From contig JAPOVL010000047.1 in the NCBI GenBank assembly GCA_026708115.1, positions 115,740 to 179,739 of the forward strand: a stretch of 64,000 nt of DNA, written 5' to 3'. Positions 1 to 9,327 of this stretch are shown in pieces. The stretch comes from Chloroflexota bacterium. Its GTDB lineage: Bacteria; Chloroflexota; Anaerolineae; Aggregatilineales; Phototrophicaceae. Made by a program: the position numbers and the translations under genes. The notes under the pieces were generated by a model, which worked only from the letters and a program-made list of their open reading frames with translations, was not told the origin of the DNA and did no database searches. The number at the start of each line of letters is the position of its first letter. Position 1 is the first letter of the stretch.

Positions 1-2
1 TC

Positions 3-1232
3 TTGACGCTCACCGCGACGCCGATACCGCGCACGCTCTATCTCAGCCTAAGCGGCATTCGCGACATCAGCATGATTCAAACCGCGCCCGAAGAGCGTCT
101 GCCCGTTATCACGCAAGTCGGATCATGGGACGACAAGTTGACGCGCCTGGCCATCATGCGCGAATTGGAACGCGGCGGCCAAGTCTTTGTCGTGCATAAT
201 CGCGTCAATTCCATTCATATCATTCGCAACAGAGTCGAACGCATCGTGCCGGAAGCGACCCTCGCCGTCGCACATGGACAGATGCCCCCGCGCGCCTTGG
301 AAAACGTGATGGCAGGGTTCTCGCGCGGGGAATACGATATCTTGATCTCGACCTCAATCATCGAAAACGGCATCGACATGCCCCGGGTCAATACCTTGAT
401 CGTCGATCGCGCCGATCACTTTGGCATGGCCCAGCTATATCAACTGCGCGGCCGTGTCGGGCGCTCGGCGCAGCAAGCCTACGCCTACTTCTTCCACGCG
501 CCGGGGTCGCTCACGCAAGAAGCGCGCGAGCGGCTGGAAACGCTCTCCGAAAACACCAAACTGGGCGCGGGCTTTCAGGTCGCCATCAGAGATCTGGAGT
601 TGCGCGGCAGCGGCGACATCCTCAGTACGCGGCAATCAGGAAATATCGAAAGCGTCGGACTACATCTCTACACCGATATGCTCAAACAGGCGGTCCAAGA
701 CCAGAAGCGCGGTCCGGATGATGGTGGCATGGATTCAGGTTCCGCTTCTTCCCGTGAACGCATTGTGATCGACTTGCCCTTGCCCGCCTACATCCCGACC
801 GATTGGATACCCGAGATGGCGCTGCGCTTGCAACTCTATCGTCGCATCGGCAACATCCAAACCACAGACGATGTGGAGGCGATGCGGCAGGAACTGATCG
901 ATCGCTTCGGACAGTTGCCGGTCGCGGTCGAGGGTCTCATGTATCAGATCGAAGTCAAGGCGGTGGCGCAAACGATACACGCGACGCACGTCAGCATGCC
1001 GCGCGGCCATGTCCAAATCAGACTCCCCTATCTAGCCAGGATCAACCGGGGCCTCTTGTCATTCGCGCTTGGCGCCGAGGTCGATGTTACCCGTACCGAT
1101 GTGCGCTTCCTCGCTGAAGAGGCTGACTGGCAAAGCACTTTGCTCGATTTGCTGCGCGATCTGCAGGACAAGCTCGACCTGCTGGCAATGGCGAGACCAA
1201 ATGGCAGCCCCAGCGCAAGAGTGCTAGACTAA
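3..1232 (+). CDS. mfd: Transcription-repair coupling factor Mfd, C-terminal part
   Basis: Mfd removes RNA polymerase stalled at DNA lesions and recruits UvrA. Only the last ~409 residues are in the window; the gene begins upstream, so the apparent TTG at position 3 is not the start. The fragment opens in helicase motif III (TATPIPRTL), then shows motif IV-VI elements: STSIIENGIDMPRVNTLI, DHFGMAQLYQLRGRVGRS, and the RDLELRGSGDIL segment typical of the Mfd/RecG translocation module. The rest matches the Mfd C-terminal D7 domain. The RDLELRG...QSGNIESVG stretch separates it from RecG. The downstream membrane glycosyltransferase gene begins 37 nt after the stop. Identification is firm; completeness cannot be judged from this window. 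Confidence 0.95.
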   Translation: MTLTATPIPRTLYLSLSGIRDISMIQTAPEERLPVITQVGSWDDKLTRLAIMRELERGGQVFVVHNRVNSIHIIRNRVERIVPEATLAVAHGQMPPRALENVMAGFSRGEYDILISTSIIENGIDMPRVNTLIVDRADHFGMAQLYQLRGRVGRSAQQAYAYFFHAPGSLTQEARERLETLSENTKLGAGFQVAIRDLELRGSGDILSTRQSGNIESVGLHLYTDMLKQAVQDQKRGPDDGGMDSGSASSRERIVIDLPLPAYIPTDWIPEMALRLQLYRRIGNIQTTDDVEAMRQELIDRFGQLPVAVEGLMYQIEVKAVAQTIHATHVSMPRGHVQIRLPYLARINRGLLSFALGAEVDVTRTDVRFLAEEADWQSTLLDLLRDLQDKLDLLAMARPNGSPSARVLD

Positions 1233-1269
1233 TGGCATATCCAGCCCAGAAACAGCAGGTGCTGCTTTC

Positions 1270-3198
1270 ATGACCAATGAGAGGGTTGCGGCCGCCGCAA
1301 GCACCCTGGCAATTGCGCTGCTGATGCTGCTGATCACGGTCCTGCATACACAGGTTTATGCCGGACGCAACTATCGCGAAGACGAGATAAACTCGATTCA
1401 TGCGGCATTGATCAAATCGCCGCCAGAGATCGTGCGCTGGATGGCAGGCGATGTGCATCCGCCCGGCTGGCGCCTTTTCGCCGACTTTTGGGTGGATAGT
1501 TTCGGCACAGCCGAAGCGATCACGCGCTGGTCGTCGCAATTGCTCAACCTGCTAACCTATGCCCTGGTTTTCCTGCTGGGAAGACAACTGATTGATCGCA
1601 GAGCCGCGCTTTATGCGGTGGCGCTGCTGGGTGTCTATGGCTTTGCGGCCAACGGCATGTACGAGTTTCGCCCCTATGCCATGCTGGTCGCCCTGACTAC
1701 CGCCTTGCACCTGGCATTCTATCGCTGGCTCGTCAAGCCGAGCGCGACTGTGATGATCCTGTACGTGGTCCTTGGCATGGCGGCGATCTATACCCATTTT
1801 TTCGCCTTCTACATATTCGCGGCGCACGCGCTGTTCCTTCTAGTTTTTCACCAGGTGCGGCGCCGGGTATATCTGAATAGCTTGTTGATGTGGGTATTCA
1901 TAGCTCTCTCGTTCTCCGCCTGGATCATTCCCTTGCTCGGCGTCATGCTGGGTCCCTTCGCCGGCGGGTACTATGTCGATCTGCCGGATGAGCTATACCA
2001 GCACCTGCACTTCCGCCCCGAGATCGTCTTCGGCTTCCTGCTCTTGCTCAGCCCCTTCGCGCCGCGCCTGCTGCGTCGGCGCGGCCTCACAAGCGACGCC
2101 TTCAGCCCGTTGCGTTGGCGGAGGCACTGGAATCTGCTGTTCCCGCTGGTCTTGCTGCTGGCGACGCTGCTCGCGGCTGGCTTGGTCAATACGGTATACG
2201 GCAGCCTGAATGCGCGAGGCTTGCAATCTGTTGTCATGCTGATTGCGCTTCTGATGGCTTTGGGCTTGCGTACCTTGCCCCTCCAAGCGGGGGCCATCAT
2301 GCTGCTCTTGCTCTATGTGATGGCGCCGCGGAATATATTCATCCAACCCAGCAACGGACCCTATCGCGAAATCGTCGCCAGCATGGCGCAGACTTACGAG
2401 AACGACAGCATACTCCTCACCGAGTTCGACTGGGCTTGGCGCTGGCTGACGCCTGCCGCCTATTTCCTGATGGACTTTACGCCCGATCAGATGTCCAAAG
2501 AGCGCATGTTCCACGTGACCGGATCCAATGACAGCGCGCATCCGCCCACATTCCCCGATCGCTTGGCCAACACCTACACAAGTTTCGATCCCGTAAACTT
2601 CGATCCTGAGCGCAGCCACAGTCAATTATGGCTCCTGCGTCAAGGCGGCGGCAATCGCTGGGGGAAAAACATTCAAGACTGGCTCAATAGAAACTATGCC
2701 TTTGTTCGAACGAGCCGCTGGGACGAGCCCTATCACACGTCCTATGAATTGAGTGAATACGTTCGCGCCCCGCAACGGGAGGAACCCCTGCTCATCGCCG
2801 GCGACGGCATGCAGCTTTTCGATTGGTCGCTGCTGGATTCGGTTGATGTCCGACCCTGCCAGGACGTCACGGTGGAAAGCTGGTGGCAACTTGCAGCCGA
2901 AGATAGCACGCCGTACACGCTCAATATTATCCTGGCCGATGACGATGGCGACGGCCAGCTAGCGAGGACGCCATCCGTACCCGCCAACGTATTCACCAGT
3001 GACTGGGTAGCGAACAAGTACTATCGCGATCACTCGCTGCTGCAGCTACCCTGTGATATCAAGACCGGCAGTTTCCCGCTCTTGCTCGGCTTTGTGGAGA
3101 CCATCACTGGAAACGAACTGACCTTGAGCTATGTGAGCGGCGATGTGATCGGTACGCTATATTATCTGACAACTTTGCATGTCGATTCTGGCGCCTAG
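1270..3198 (+). CDS. Polytopic membrane glycosyltransferase, GT-C type
   Basis: A 642-residue integral membrane protein with roughly 10-12 hydrophobic helices in the first ~370 residues and a soluble C-terminal domain of ~260 residues. The first loop holds an acidic pair (YREDEINS, ~res 36-43), the position where GT-C enzymes of the PMT/ArnT type carry the catalytic Asp/Glu, and the following GDVHPPGW stretch is also typical of this superfamily. Such enzymes move a sugar from a polyprenyl-phosphate donor to a protein or glycan on the outer face of the membrane. The acceptor cannot be deduced. It follows mfd by 37 nt with no strong ribosome site, so it may be co-transcribed. Family call is good, exact function unknown. 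Confidence 0.7.
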   Translation: MTNERVAAAASTLAIALLMLLITVLHTQVYAGRNYREDEINSIHAALIKSPPEIVRWMAGDVHPPGWRLFADFWVDSFGTAEAITRWSSQLLNLLTYALVFLLGRQLIDRRAALYAVALLGVYGFAANGMYEFRPYAMLVALTTALHLAFYRWLVKPSATVMILYVVLGMAAIYTHFFAFYIFAAHALFLLVFHQVRRRVYLNSLLMWVFIALSFSAWIIPLLGVMLGPFAGGYYVDLPDELYQHLHFRPEIVFGFLLLLSPFAPRLLRRRGLTSDAFSPLRWRRHWNLLFPLVLLLATLLAAGLVNTVYGSLNARGLQSVVMLIALLMALGLRTLPLQAGAIMLLLLYVMAPRNIFIQPSNGPYREIVASMAQTYENDSILLTEFDWAWRWLTPAAYFLMDFTPDQMSKERMFHVTGSNDSAHPPTFPDRLANTYTSFDPVNFDPERSHSQLWLLRQGGGNRWGKNIQDWLNRNYAFVRTSRWDEPYHTSYELSEYVRAPQREEPLLIAGDGMQLFDWSLLDSVDVRPCQDVTVESWWQLAAEDSTPYTLNIILADDDGDGQLARTPSVPANVFTSDWVANKYYRDHSLLQLPCDIKTGSFPLLLGFVETITGNELTLSYVSGDVIGTLYYLTTLHVDSGA

Positions 3199-3217
3199 CA
3201 ATTGTGCCGCGCTAGGC
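3193..3217. terminator. Hairpin spanning two convergent stop codons
   Basis: GCCTAGC (3193-3199) pairs with GCTAGGC (3211-3217) across an 11-nt loop. The stem contains the stop codon of the plus-strand glycosyltransferase gene and the stop codon of the minus-strand deacylase gene. There is no T-tract on either side, so it is at best a weak bidirectional terminator. Confidence 0.35.
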
Positions 3218-3697
3218 TCTGGCCATGTCGGCAAAGACCGCCTTCGTCACGCGCCGCAATACCGCGAGTTCGATCGGGAAGATGGCGTTGGCCGCGCCGC
3301 CCGCGGCGTATATCCGCTGGTAGCGCCTGAGATAATCATCAATAATCACAGGTATGTCAGGCTGCCGATGACCCAGCGGTGGGACGCCGCCCGGCGCATA
3401 GCCCAGGACTGACAGGCACTGCTCCGGGTTCATCATGCGGACTTTCTTGCGCCCTACCTGGAATCGAGACGCCAACTTTCGATCGTCAACGGACTGGTCG
3501 CCGCTTGCCAAAACAAGAATCGGCTTTGATTTCTCAATCAAGAAACCGAGGCTCTTGACGATCTGTCCCAATTCGCAGCCGACGTTGTCCGCCGCCTGTT
3601 GCGACGTTGCGGTTGAGCTGTCGAATTCGATGACCTCGATGTCGAGCCCCAGTCGCTCAAGTGCAAGTTCTACATCTCTAACGCCCATTGCTTGCAT
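3212..3697 (-). CDS. YbaK/ProX-type aminoacyl-tRNA deacylase
   Basis: A 161-residue single-domain protein of the YbaK/EbsC/prolyl-tRNA editing superfamily, which hydrolyses mischarged tRNAs such as Cys- or Ala-tRNAPro. Visible family elements are the central lysine segment IVKSLGFLI, the LVLASGDQSVD strand, RKLASRFQVGRKKVRM, and the glycine-rich GYAPGGVPPLGH loop near residue 100-112. The start at 3697 has a GGAG ribosome site 5 nt upstream. It stands alone and convergent to the glycosyltransferase gene. The substrate within the superfamily cannot be fixed from sequence, though the length and GxxPGGVPP loop fit the stand-alone YbaK group. Confidence 0.85.
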   Translation of the reverse strand: MQAMGVRDVELALERLGLDIEVIEFDSSTATSQQAADNVGCELGQIVKSLGFLIEKSKPILVLASGDQSVDDRKLASRFQVGRKKVRMMNPEQCLSVLGYAPGGVPPLGHRQPDIPVIIDDYLRRYQRIYAAGGAANAIFPIELAVLRRVTKAVFADMARA

Positions 3698-3783
3698 GAA
3701 GGCTCCGATTCGGATAGACTAACGAGCGCAATTGTAATGTAGCCACGATCAATCGGGCAGCGTTAGCATGTGGGAGAGTGATC

Positions 3784-4593
3784 ATGCGGGTGGATGTGGA
3801 AAGCTTCCGGGAACGTGGACACGTCACTGTTTCGGGCCTGTTTACCGACGGTGAAGTCGCTGCATTTCGCGAGCACTATATGGATCTGCGCCGCGCCGGA
3901 AGCTATGACGGCGATTTCGCCGGGGTGGAGGCCAAGGCGACAGATCCGCTCAAGGCTTTTCCGCGCCTGATTCACATGCATCGTTGGGACCAAACAAGTC
4001 TTGACTGGATGCTGGAACCGCGCCTGGAAGCCGTCTTCAAACAGTTGCTGGGCAAAGCGCCTTTAGCCGTACAAACCATGCTGTACTTCAAGCCCCCCGG
4101 CGCGCGCGGCCAGGCCTTGCACCAAGATCAGTATTATTTGCGCGTCCAGCCCGGCACTTGCATTGCCGCCTGGATGGCGCTGGACGACTGCGACGAGGAA
4201 AACGGCTGCTTACAGGTCGTGCCGGGCAGCCATAACCTGCCCGTCCTGTGTCCCGAAGACGCCGATATCACGCAGAGCTTCACGGATGTGACCGTTCCGC
4301 TGTCCGCGGACATGCAACCCGAGCCGGTGATCATGCAGGCCGGGGACGTGTTCTTCTTCAACGGTCAATTGATTCACGGCAGCTTCCCAAATAGTTCCGT
4401 GTCAAGATTCCGCCGCGCCCTGATCGGCCATTATATCGATGCGGATGCAGACCAAGTGGCGCATTATTATCATCCTGTGCTGCGCTTCGATGGCACTACA
4501 GTCGACTTGGAAGTCAGCCAGGGCGGCGGTCAATGCGGCGTATGGGTGGAGGAAGACGGGAGCGAAGTCCTGGAAATGCTAGAGCGTCTCTAG
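3784..4593 (+). CDS. Phytanoyl-CoA dioxygenase (PhyH) family protein
   Basis: A 269-residue Fe(II)/2-oxoglutarate-dependent oxygenase. The jelly-roll metal site is visible: HQD in QALHQDQYYLRVQPGTC supplies the first His and Asp, NGQLIHGSFPNSS supplies the distal His, and the arginine-containing segment SRFRRALIGHY follows as expected for 2-oxoglutarate binding. ATG at 3784 is chosen because GGGAG lies 7 nt upstream; the GTG at 3778 is too close to that site. PhyH proteins hydroxylate many small molecules, and bacterial members are often not involved in phytanate breakdown, so no substrate is assigned. The neighbours give no pathway hint. Confidence 0.88.
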   Translation: MRVDVESFRERGHVTVSGLFTDGEVAAFREHYMDLRRAGSYDGDFAGVEAKATDPLKAFPRLIHMHRWDQTSLDWMLEPRLEAVFKQLLGKAPLAVQTMLYFKPPGARGQALHQDQYYLRVQPGTCIAAWMALDDCDEENGCLQVVPGSHNLPVLCPEDADITQSFTDVTVPLSADMQPEPVIMQAGDVFFFNGQLIHGSFPNSSVSRFRRALIGHYIDADADQVAHYYHPVLRFDGTTVDLEVSQGGGQCGVWVEEDGSEVLEMLERL

Positions 4594-4603
4594 TCAGACG
4601 TCG

Positions 4604-5134
4604 TCAATCGGCGAAAATCCGACCGCCGCGGTGGATGAACGCTTCGCTCGGTTCGGCAAGATCCGCCTTGGGGTGTTCTTCCGGAATCATGCTGACCAAA
4701 ACGCGGCGCTGCCCAAAATCAAAATAGTAGACGCATAAGCCCCGATCCGGCTGCAATTTGATTTTGCTGGCGATGCGCTTGTCGAAGCGGACCGACTCGC
4801 CCGACCTGCTGGCAAGGGTTGTCTTCTTCCAAAACCGCCAGCGCGGATGGATCGCTTCGGGATAAAGGACGCGATAGCAAAGCTTGACTCGCGAAAAACG
4901 AACCGCGCGCATCGCGACGGTCAACAAGAAACCCAGAATGAGCGCGACTACCAAAAGACGCCCCGCCATGCCATAGCGAGCCAGCAGCAGCGCCAGCGGC
5001 ACAGACAGCAACAAAAGCGATGTCAGCGGTTCGGTGATTAATTCCAGCCATTGGCGAGACGACAGCCGACCGTCGCGATTGCGCTTGAAGTCGTTCAGCA
5101 AGTCCTTTGAAAGTCGTTCCGGGGTTGTGGTCAT
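4604..5134 (-). CDS. Small membrane protein of unknown function
   Basis: A 176-residue protein with two hydrophobic segments close together (about residues 35-53 and 57-76) preceded by a charged N-terminus and followed by a ~100-residue soluble tail ending in a basic-acidic mix. The tail contains short beta-like stretches (VCYYFDFGQRRVLVSMIP) resembling a PH-like or YcxB-like fold, as in many two-helix bacterial membrane proteins, but I do not recognise a named family. It lies 16 nt downstream of the EamA exporter gene on the same strand and is probably co-transcribed with it. No convincing ribosome site precedes the ATG. Confidence 0.6.
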   Translation of the reverse strand: MTTTPERLSKDLLNDFKRNRDGRLSSRQWLELITEPLTSLLLLSVPLALLLARYGMAGRLLVVALILGFLLTVAMRAVRFSRVKLCYRVLYPEAIHPRWRFWKKTTLASRSGESVRFDKRIASKIKLQPDRGLCVYYFDFGQRRVLVSMIPEEHPKADLAEPSEAFIHRGGRIFAD

Positions 5135-5150
5135 GGTTATACTTTAACAG

Positions 5151-6068
5151 CTATCCCGCCTCGTGAGCAATATTGATGTTCACTTTGTCGCTGGCCCCCA
5201 ATTGCAATATGATAACGCTGCCGACAATCAGCGCCGCGCCCAACCATTGCAGCGCTACGATCACTTCGCCCAGCAAGATCATGGCCACGATCATCGCTAA
5301 CACCGGCTCAATGGTGCTCACCAGAGAAGCGCGCGCCGGTCCTATGCGCTGAATTGCGATGTTGGTAGCGAATACCGGCAGCACCGTTCCCAATGTCGCA
5401 ATGCAAAAGAGGCCGATGAGCGTCGCCGGATTCTGCGGAAGCTGCAGACCGCGCACGGGTAAGGAGAGCAGCAAAACCAGCAGCGTGGCGCCCATCATAT
5501 GTGCGCTGGCCCGCGAAATATCCTCGACGCCGGCCAGGACCCGCCGCGCCATCAAATAGTAGGCGGCGACAATTGCCGCGTTAGCCAGCGCCAGAATCGC
5601 GCCCACCGGATCAATGGCATTGGGCACGATGACGTCCGGCACTGTGAGCCCGACGCCGACGAGCGCAAGCGCCAACGCCAGCCAGGCGCGCGGGCTTATC
5701 GCTTCGCCAAGAAACGTCGACAGGAGTACGATCATGGCCGGATATGTGAAGAACAAGACAACGTAGGTGCTGCCAGGCAAACGCTCCAGCGCGAAAAAAG
5801 CGCACAGGACAGCAGCTGCAAACAACAGTCCTATGAATGCCGAGCCGACGGGCGATATGCTTTTTCCAGGCGATGGTCCCTGCCAACGGTTTCTGAATCC
5901 GACCAGAATCCACATCAGCGGCGCCGCCAGGATGAAACGCCAAACGGCCAGGTCCAGCGGTTCAAAGTTCGAATGATTGTAAACCGTTTTGACAATCGTC
6001 GGGATAAAGGCGAATCCAACGGCCGCAATCAGAATCCACAGCAATCCCTCACGCTCTCGTGTCGACAT
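5151..6068 (-). CDS. EamA/DMT superfamily exporter
   Basis: A 305-residue protein with ten predicted transmembrane helices in two homologous halves, the arrangement of EamA (DUF6, RhaT-like) drug/metabolite transporters. Signature-like features are the proline-containing FIPTIVKTVYNH region near the N-terminus, RFILAAPLMW at the end of helix 2, and in the second half RIGPARASLVSTIEPVLAMI, a near-consensus EamA motif. Members export amino acids, purines or drugs by proton antiport; the substrate is not deducible. It is the first gene after the nuo terminator on the same strand and probably heads a two-gene unit with the small membrane protein. Confidence 0.88.
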   Translation of the reverse strand: MSTREREGLLWILIAAVGFAFIPTIVKTVYNHSNFEPLDLAVWRFILAAPLMWILVGFRNRWQGPSPGKSISPVGSAFIGLLFAAAVLCAFFALERLPGSTYVVLFFTYPAMIVLLSTFLGEAISPRAWLALALALVGVGLTVPDVIVPNAIDPVGAILALANAAIVAAYYLMARRVLAGVEDISRASAHMMGATLLVLLLSLPVRGLQLPQNPATLIGLFCIATLGTVLPVFATNIAIQRIGPARASLVSTIEPVLAMIVAMILLGEVIVALQWLGAALIVGSVIILQLGASDKVNINIAHEAG

Positions 6069-6097
6069 CGCCCCTCAATTCGTCGGCAAAGTTCAAA

Positions 6098-6123
6098 CAA
6101 AAAGGCGAGCGTAAGCCTCGCCT
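6098..6123 (-). terminator. Rho-independent terminator of the nuo operon
   Basis: AGGCGAG (6103-6109) and CTCGCCT (6117-6123) form a perfect 7-bp stem with a 7-nt loop. On the minus strand the stem is followed by TTTTTGTTTG. It lies 40 nt after the nuoN stop codon. Confidence 0.85.
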
Positions 6124-6163
6124 CGTCGTTCAATGATTCTGATATGTACCGCGATTGGGCAAC

Positions 6164-7702
6164 TCAAGTGATGCTCACCGAACTCACAAGGTTCGTGGCA
6201 AGCGGGTAAAAGACGCCGAAGACCATCGTGCCAGCCAAGGCTATGTTGATCGCCCATCTTACGGCTGATGTCTCCAGGGCCGGTTGCAAATCGCCCGAAC
6301 TGTCGCGTAGATACATATTGACTACCACGCGCATGTAATAAAATGCGCTGACGACGCTGGTTAGCACGCCGATAATAGCCAAACCAAAGAGACCCGCTTG
6401 CACCGCAGAGGCGAATACCATGAATTTACCTAGAAAGCCGGCTGTCAGCGGAATGCCGGTCAAGCTTAGCATGAAGATCGTCATAGCCATTGCCATCAAG
6501 GGGCGTGATCGCGCCAGGCCGGTAATGTCCTCGATATTGCCGCCGCTGCCGTCTTCTCTTTCAATCGACATGACGACGGCGAAGGCGCCCAGATTGGTGA
6601 ACATATACGCCAACATGTAGACCAAAGCGCTCTGAGTCGCAGCGTCAGCCACGCCCGCTGTTCCTGTGGCAGCTACAGCTACAAGAATGTACCCGGCATG
6701 CGCGATCGACGAATAGGCCAGCATGCGCTTCAGGTTCCTTTGCGATATCGCAACAAAATTGCCGAGGACCAAGGTCAAGACGGCCACAAGCGACACCGTC
6801 GCTTGCCAGGCAACCGGCTCTCCATCCGCGATTACCAGGGCAGCCATACCAGTGACCAAAAGCCGCAGCATGGCGGCAAAACCGCCAATCTTGGCAGTCA
6901 CGCTCATAAAGGCGGTGACCGGCGTGGGCGCGCCTTCATAGACATCGGGCGTCCACATGTGGAAGGGCACCACGGCCACCTTAAATCCCAAGCCTACAAA
7001 CAGCAGCGCCGCGCCAATAATCAAATAAAAGGCCGCCGACGAAACGGTGCCAGCGATACCGCCAGCCAGCGCAAAGATCTCCGGGATGTTGGTGCTGCCT
7101 GTCGCGCCATAAACCAAGGCCGATCCGAAGACCAGAAAGGCGCTGGAAAACGCGCCTAGAATGAAGTATTTCATGCCGCTCTCTTCGGATTTGAGCGCCA
7201 GGTCGCTGCCGTCGTTCTTGATCGAACGAAAGGCTGCCAAGATATACAGCGGAATGCTGAGCAATTCCAAGGCGACGAATATGATAATCAGGTCGTTGGC
7301 GCCGACCATAAACATCGCGCCAGCCGAAGACAATAGCGCCAAAACATAATATTCGCCTCGATGAATATCGGCTCGGTTGAGATAATCCCAACTCATCAAT
7401 ATCGCGATCAAGGTGGCGACCAAGATCACCACATTGAGAAAACCGGTGAAAGCATCGGCTACGAACATGCCGTAGAGCGCTATCTGTTCGCTCTCGGCCG
7501 GGGAATAAACGAACAAATTCGCCGCAAAGCTGATGCCCAGCCCGATACAGGCCAAGATAGGCGTCCAGCGTTGGCGTTCCTCCGGCAAAAAGAGATCAAC
7601 CAGAACCAGGATGAGCGTCCATAGCACCAGCAACGTGCCGGGCAATGTCGAGGCCAGATTGGATTGAGCGAGAAATTCCGCAATAGTGGGCGTCTCAAAC
7701 AT
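6164..7702 (-). CDS. nuoN: NADH-quinone oxidoreductase subunit N
   Basis: Antiporter-like membrane subunit of complex I, 512 residues, about 14 helices, ordinary length for the family. Conserved charged residues in membrane helices are visible: the glutamate in VALELLSIPLYIL (TM5) and the lysine regions GFKVAVVPFHMWTPDVYEGAP (TM7-8) and RNLKRMLAYSSIAHAGY. It forms a proton path with NuoM, NuoL and the NuoAHJK quinone module. ATG at 7702 has AGGAGAG immediately upstream and starts 8 nt after the nuoM stop, so translation is probably coupled. It is the last gene of the operon and is followed by a terminator. Confidence 0.96.
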   Translation of the reverse strand: MFETPTIAEFLAQSNLASTLPGTLLVLWTLILVLVDLFLPEERQRWTPILACIGLGISFAANLFVYSPAESEQIALYGMFVADAFTGFLNVVILVATLIAILMSWDYLNRADIHRGEYYVLALLSSAGAMFMVGANDLIIIFVALELLSIPLYILAAFRSIKNDGSDLALKSEESGMKYFILGAFSSAFLVFGSALVYGATGSTNIPEIFALAGGIAGTVSSAAFYLIIGAALLFVGLGFKVAVVPFHMWTPDVYEGAPTPVTAFMSVTAKIGGFAAMLRLLVTGMAALVIADGEPVAWQATVSLVAVLTLVLGNFVAISQRNLKRMLAYSSIAHAGYILVAVAATGTAGVADAATQSALVYMLAYMFTNLGAFAVVMSIEREDGSGGNIEDITGLARSRPLMAMAMTIFMLSLTGIPLTAGFLGKFMVFASAVQAGLFGLAIIGVLTSVVSAFYYMRVVVNMYLRDSSGDLQPALETSAVRWAINIALAGTMVFGVFYPLATNLVSSVSIT

Positions 7703-7710
7703 GGTCTCTC

Positions 7711-9312
7711 CTAGGGCAAGAACAGCGCCACGATGCTATCCACCGACATATCCAGCATATTGAAAAAGACAATCGGTTGGACGCCGATCCAGAAGATCAT
7801 GATCAGGATCGGAATGAAAGCCGCAATCTCGTTCCACTGCAATTTGTAGCGCGTCTCGTCGGAGAGCGGATTGCGGTGCTCCCCCATGAAAACGTGCTGG
7901 AACATCTTCAACAGGTAAACCGCCGCCATGATCACGCCCAGGGTCGCAAACAGCGTGAAGGCGAAGCCCAGGTATTCGCTGCCCAGCGAACCCAACAAGA
8001 TCGTGAATTCACCGATGAAGCCGTTCAATCCCGGCAAGCCCATACTGCTCAAAGATATCACCAAACTGATCGCGCCGAAGGCGGGCATCATTTTCCAGAT
8101 ACCGCCGTAATCCGCCATTTCCTTGGTATGCCAGCGCTCATAGAGCATTCCCACGATCAAGAAGAGACCGCCGGTGCTGATACCATGATTGACCATTTGC
8201 AGGGTCGCGCCTTGCAATCCCTGCGAGTTCAACGCGAAAATGCCTAGCACCACGAAGCCCAGGTGGCTGACCGAGGAATAGGCGACCAGCTTCTTTACGT
8301 TGTCCTGCGCATAGCTGACCCAAGCGCCGTAAATGATCCCAACTACGCCAAGAAAGGCGATCGTTGGCGCCCAGGCCACCGCGGCTTCCGGAAACATCGT
8401 CAGATTAAAACGAACGATGCCATACGTGCCCATTTTCAGCAATACACCCGCCAGTATGACCGAGCCGGCTGTCGGCGCCTGCACATGCGCGTCGGGAAGC
8501 CAACTGTGGAAGGGAAAGATCGGCACTTTTATGGCGAAAGCCACCAAGAATCCCAAGAACAGGAAGCTTTCTACAGAGCTGAGCAAGAATCCGGCGTCTT
8601 CCTCCTCGCCGGCGACCGGATCCCAATAGCTGCCCTCGCCTTCGTACGTATGCACCATCTCGATGACGCCGACATCGCCCGCGGCGCTGTAAGTGCTGAA
8701 GGTGCCGGATTTGTTGCCAACGTAGAGGATGGCGATCAACATCAAGATCGAACCGGCCATCGTATAGAGGAAAAACTTGACCGCGGCGTATATCCGCTCT
8801 TCCGCGCCCCAAATACCGATCAGAAAGTACATCGGCACCAGCGTGACTTCCCAAAAGACATAAAAAATGATCAAGTCATGTATCACGAAAACGCCGATCA
8901 TTGACCATTCCAGGAGCATCATGAAGATGTAATAGAGCTTTTCGCGTCCTCGTTCTTCAAATATCTGGCTGCCAAAAGATCCCAAGATCGCGATCGGCAT
9001 GATGAAAGTTGTCAGTAGCACAAGCAGCAGACTGATGCCGTCGACGCCCACAAAGTAACTGATATTGATCACCGACTCGCCCAAGGACACCTCAGCCCAG
9101 GTATTGCGCTGCACCATCTGAAGCTCTGCCACGCTCGGATCGAAGTTGACCCACATCAAGACCGACGCCACAAAGGCAACTACGCTCGTGCCGAAGGCTA
9201 CCCACTTGATGTTATCCCGCTGCGTCTCGCCATTCATAAACAGCAATATGGCCAGCCCGATCATCGGGATAAACAAGGTAATTGTCGTTAGCGAAAGTCC
9301 AGTCAAGTCCAT
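7711..9312 (-). CDS. nuoM: NADH-quinone oxidoreductase subunit M
   Basis: Antiporter-like membrane subunit of complex I, 533 residues. Key segments are EWSMIGVFVIHDLIIFYVFWE with the conserved TM5 glutamate, AFAIKVPIFPFHSWLPDAHV with the TM7 lysine, and the SYAQDNVKKLVAYSSVSHLG loop. A ~30-residue acidic loop after TM6 (around residues 215-250, including EGEGSYWDPVAGEEEDAG) is longer than in E. coli and fits the general loop enlargement of this complex I. ATG at 9312 has AAGGAG upstream and starts 15 nt after the nuoL stop. Confidence 0.96.
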   Translation of the reverse strand: MDLTGLSLTTITLFIPMIGLAILLFMNGETQRDNIKWVAFGTSVVAFVASVLMWVNFDPSVAELQMVQRNTWAEVSLGESVINISYFVGVDGISLLLVLLTTFIMPIAILGSFGSQIFEERGREKLYYIFMMLLEWSMIGVFVIHDLIIFYVFWEVTLVPMYFLIGIWGAEERIYAAVKFFLYTMAGSILMLIAILYVGNKSGTFSTYSAAGDVGVIEMVHTYEGEGSYWDPVAGEEEDAGFLLSSVESFLFLGFLVAFAIKVPIFPFHSWLPDAHVQAPTAGSVILAGVLLKMGTYGIVRFNLTMFPEAAVAWAPTIAFLGVVGIIYGAWVSYAQDNVKKLVAYSSVSHLGFVVLGIFALNSQGLQGATLQMVNHGISTGGLFLIVGMLYERWHTKEMADYGGIWKMMPAFGAISLVISLSSMGLPGLNGFIGEFTILLGSLGSEYLGFAFTLFATLGVIMAAVYLLKMFQHVFMGEHRNPLSDETRYKLQWNEIAAFIPILIMIFWIGVQPIVFFNMLDMSVDSIVALFLP

Positions 9313-9327
9313 AGGACGACGTTCTCC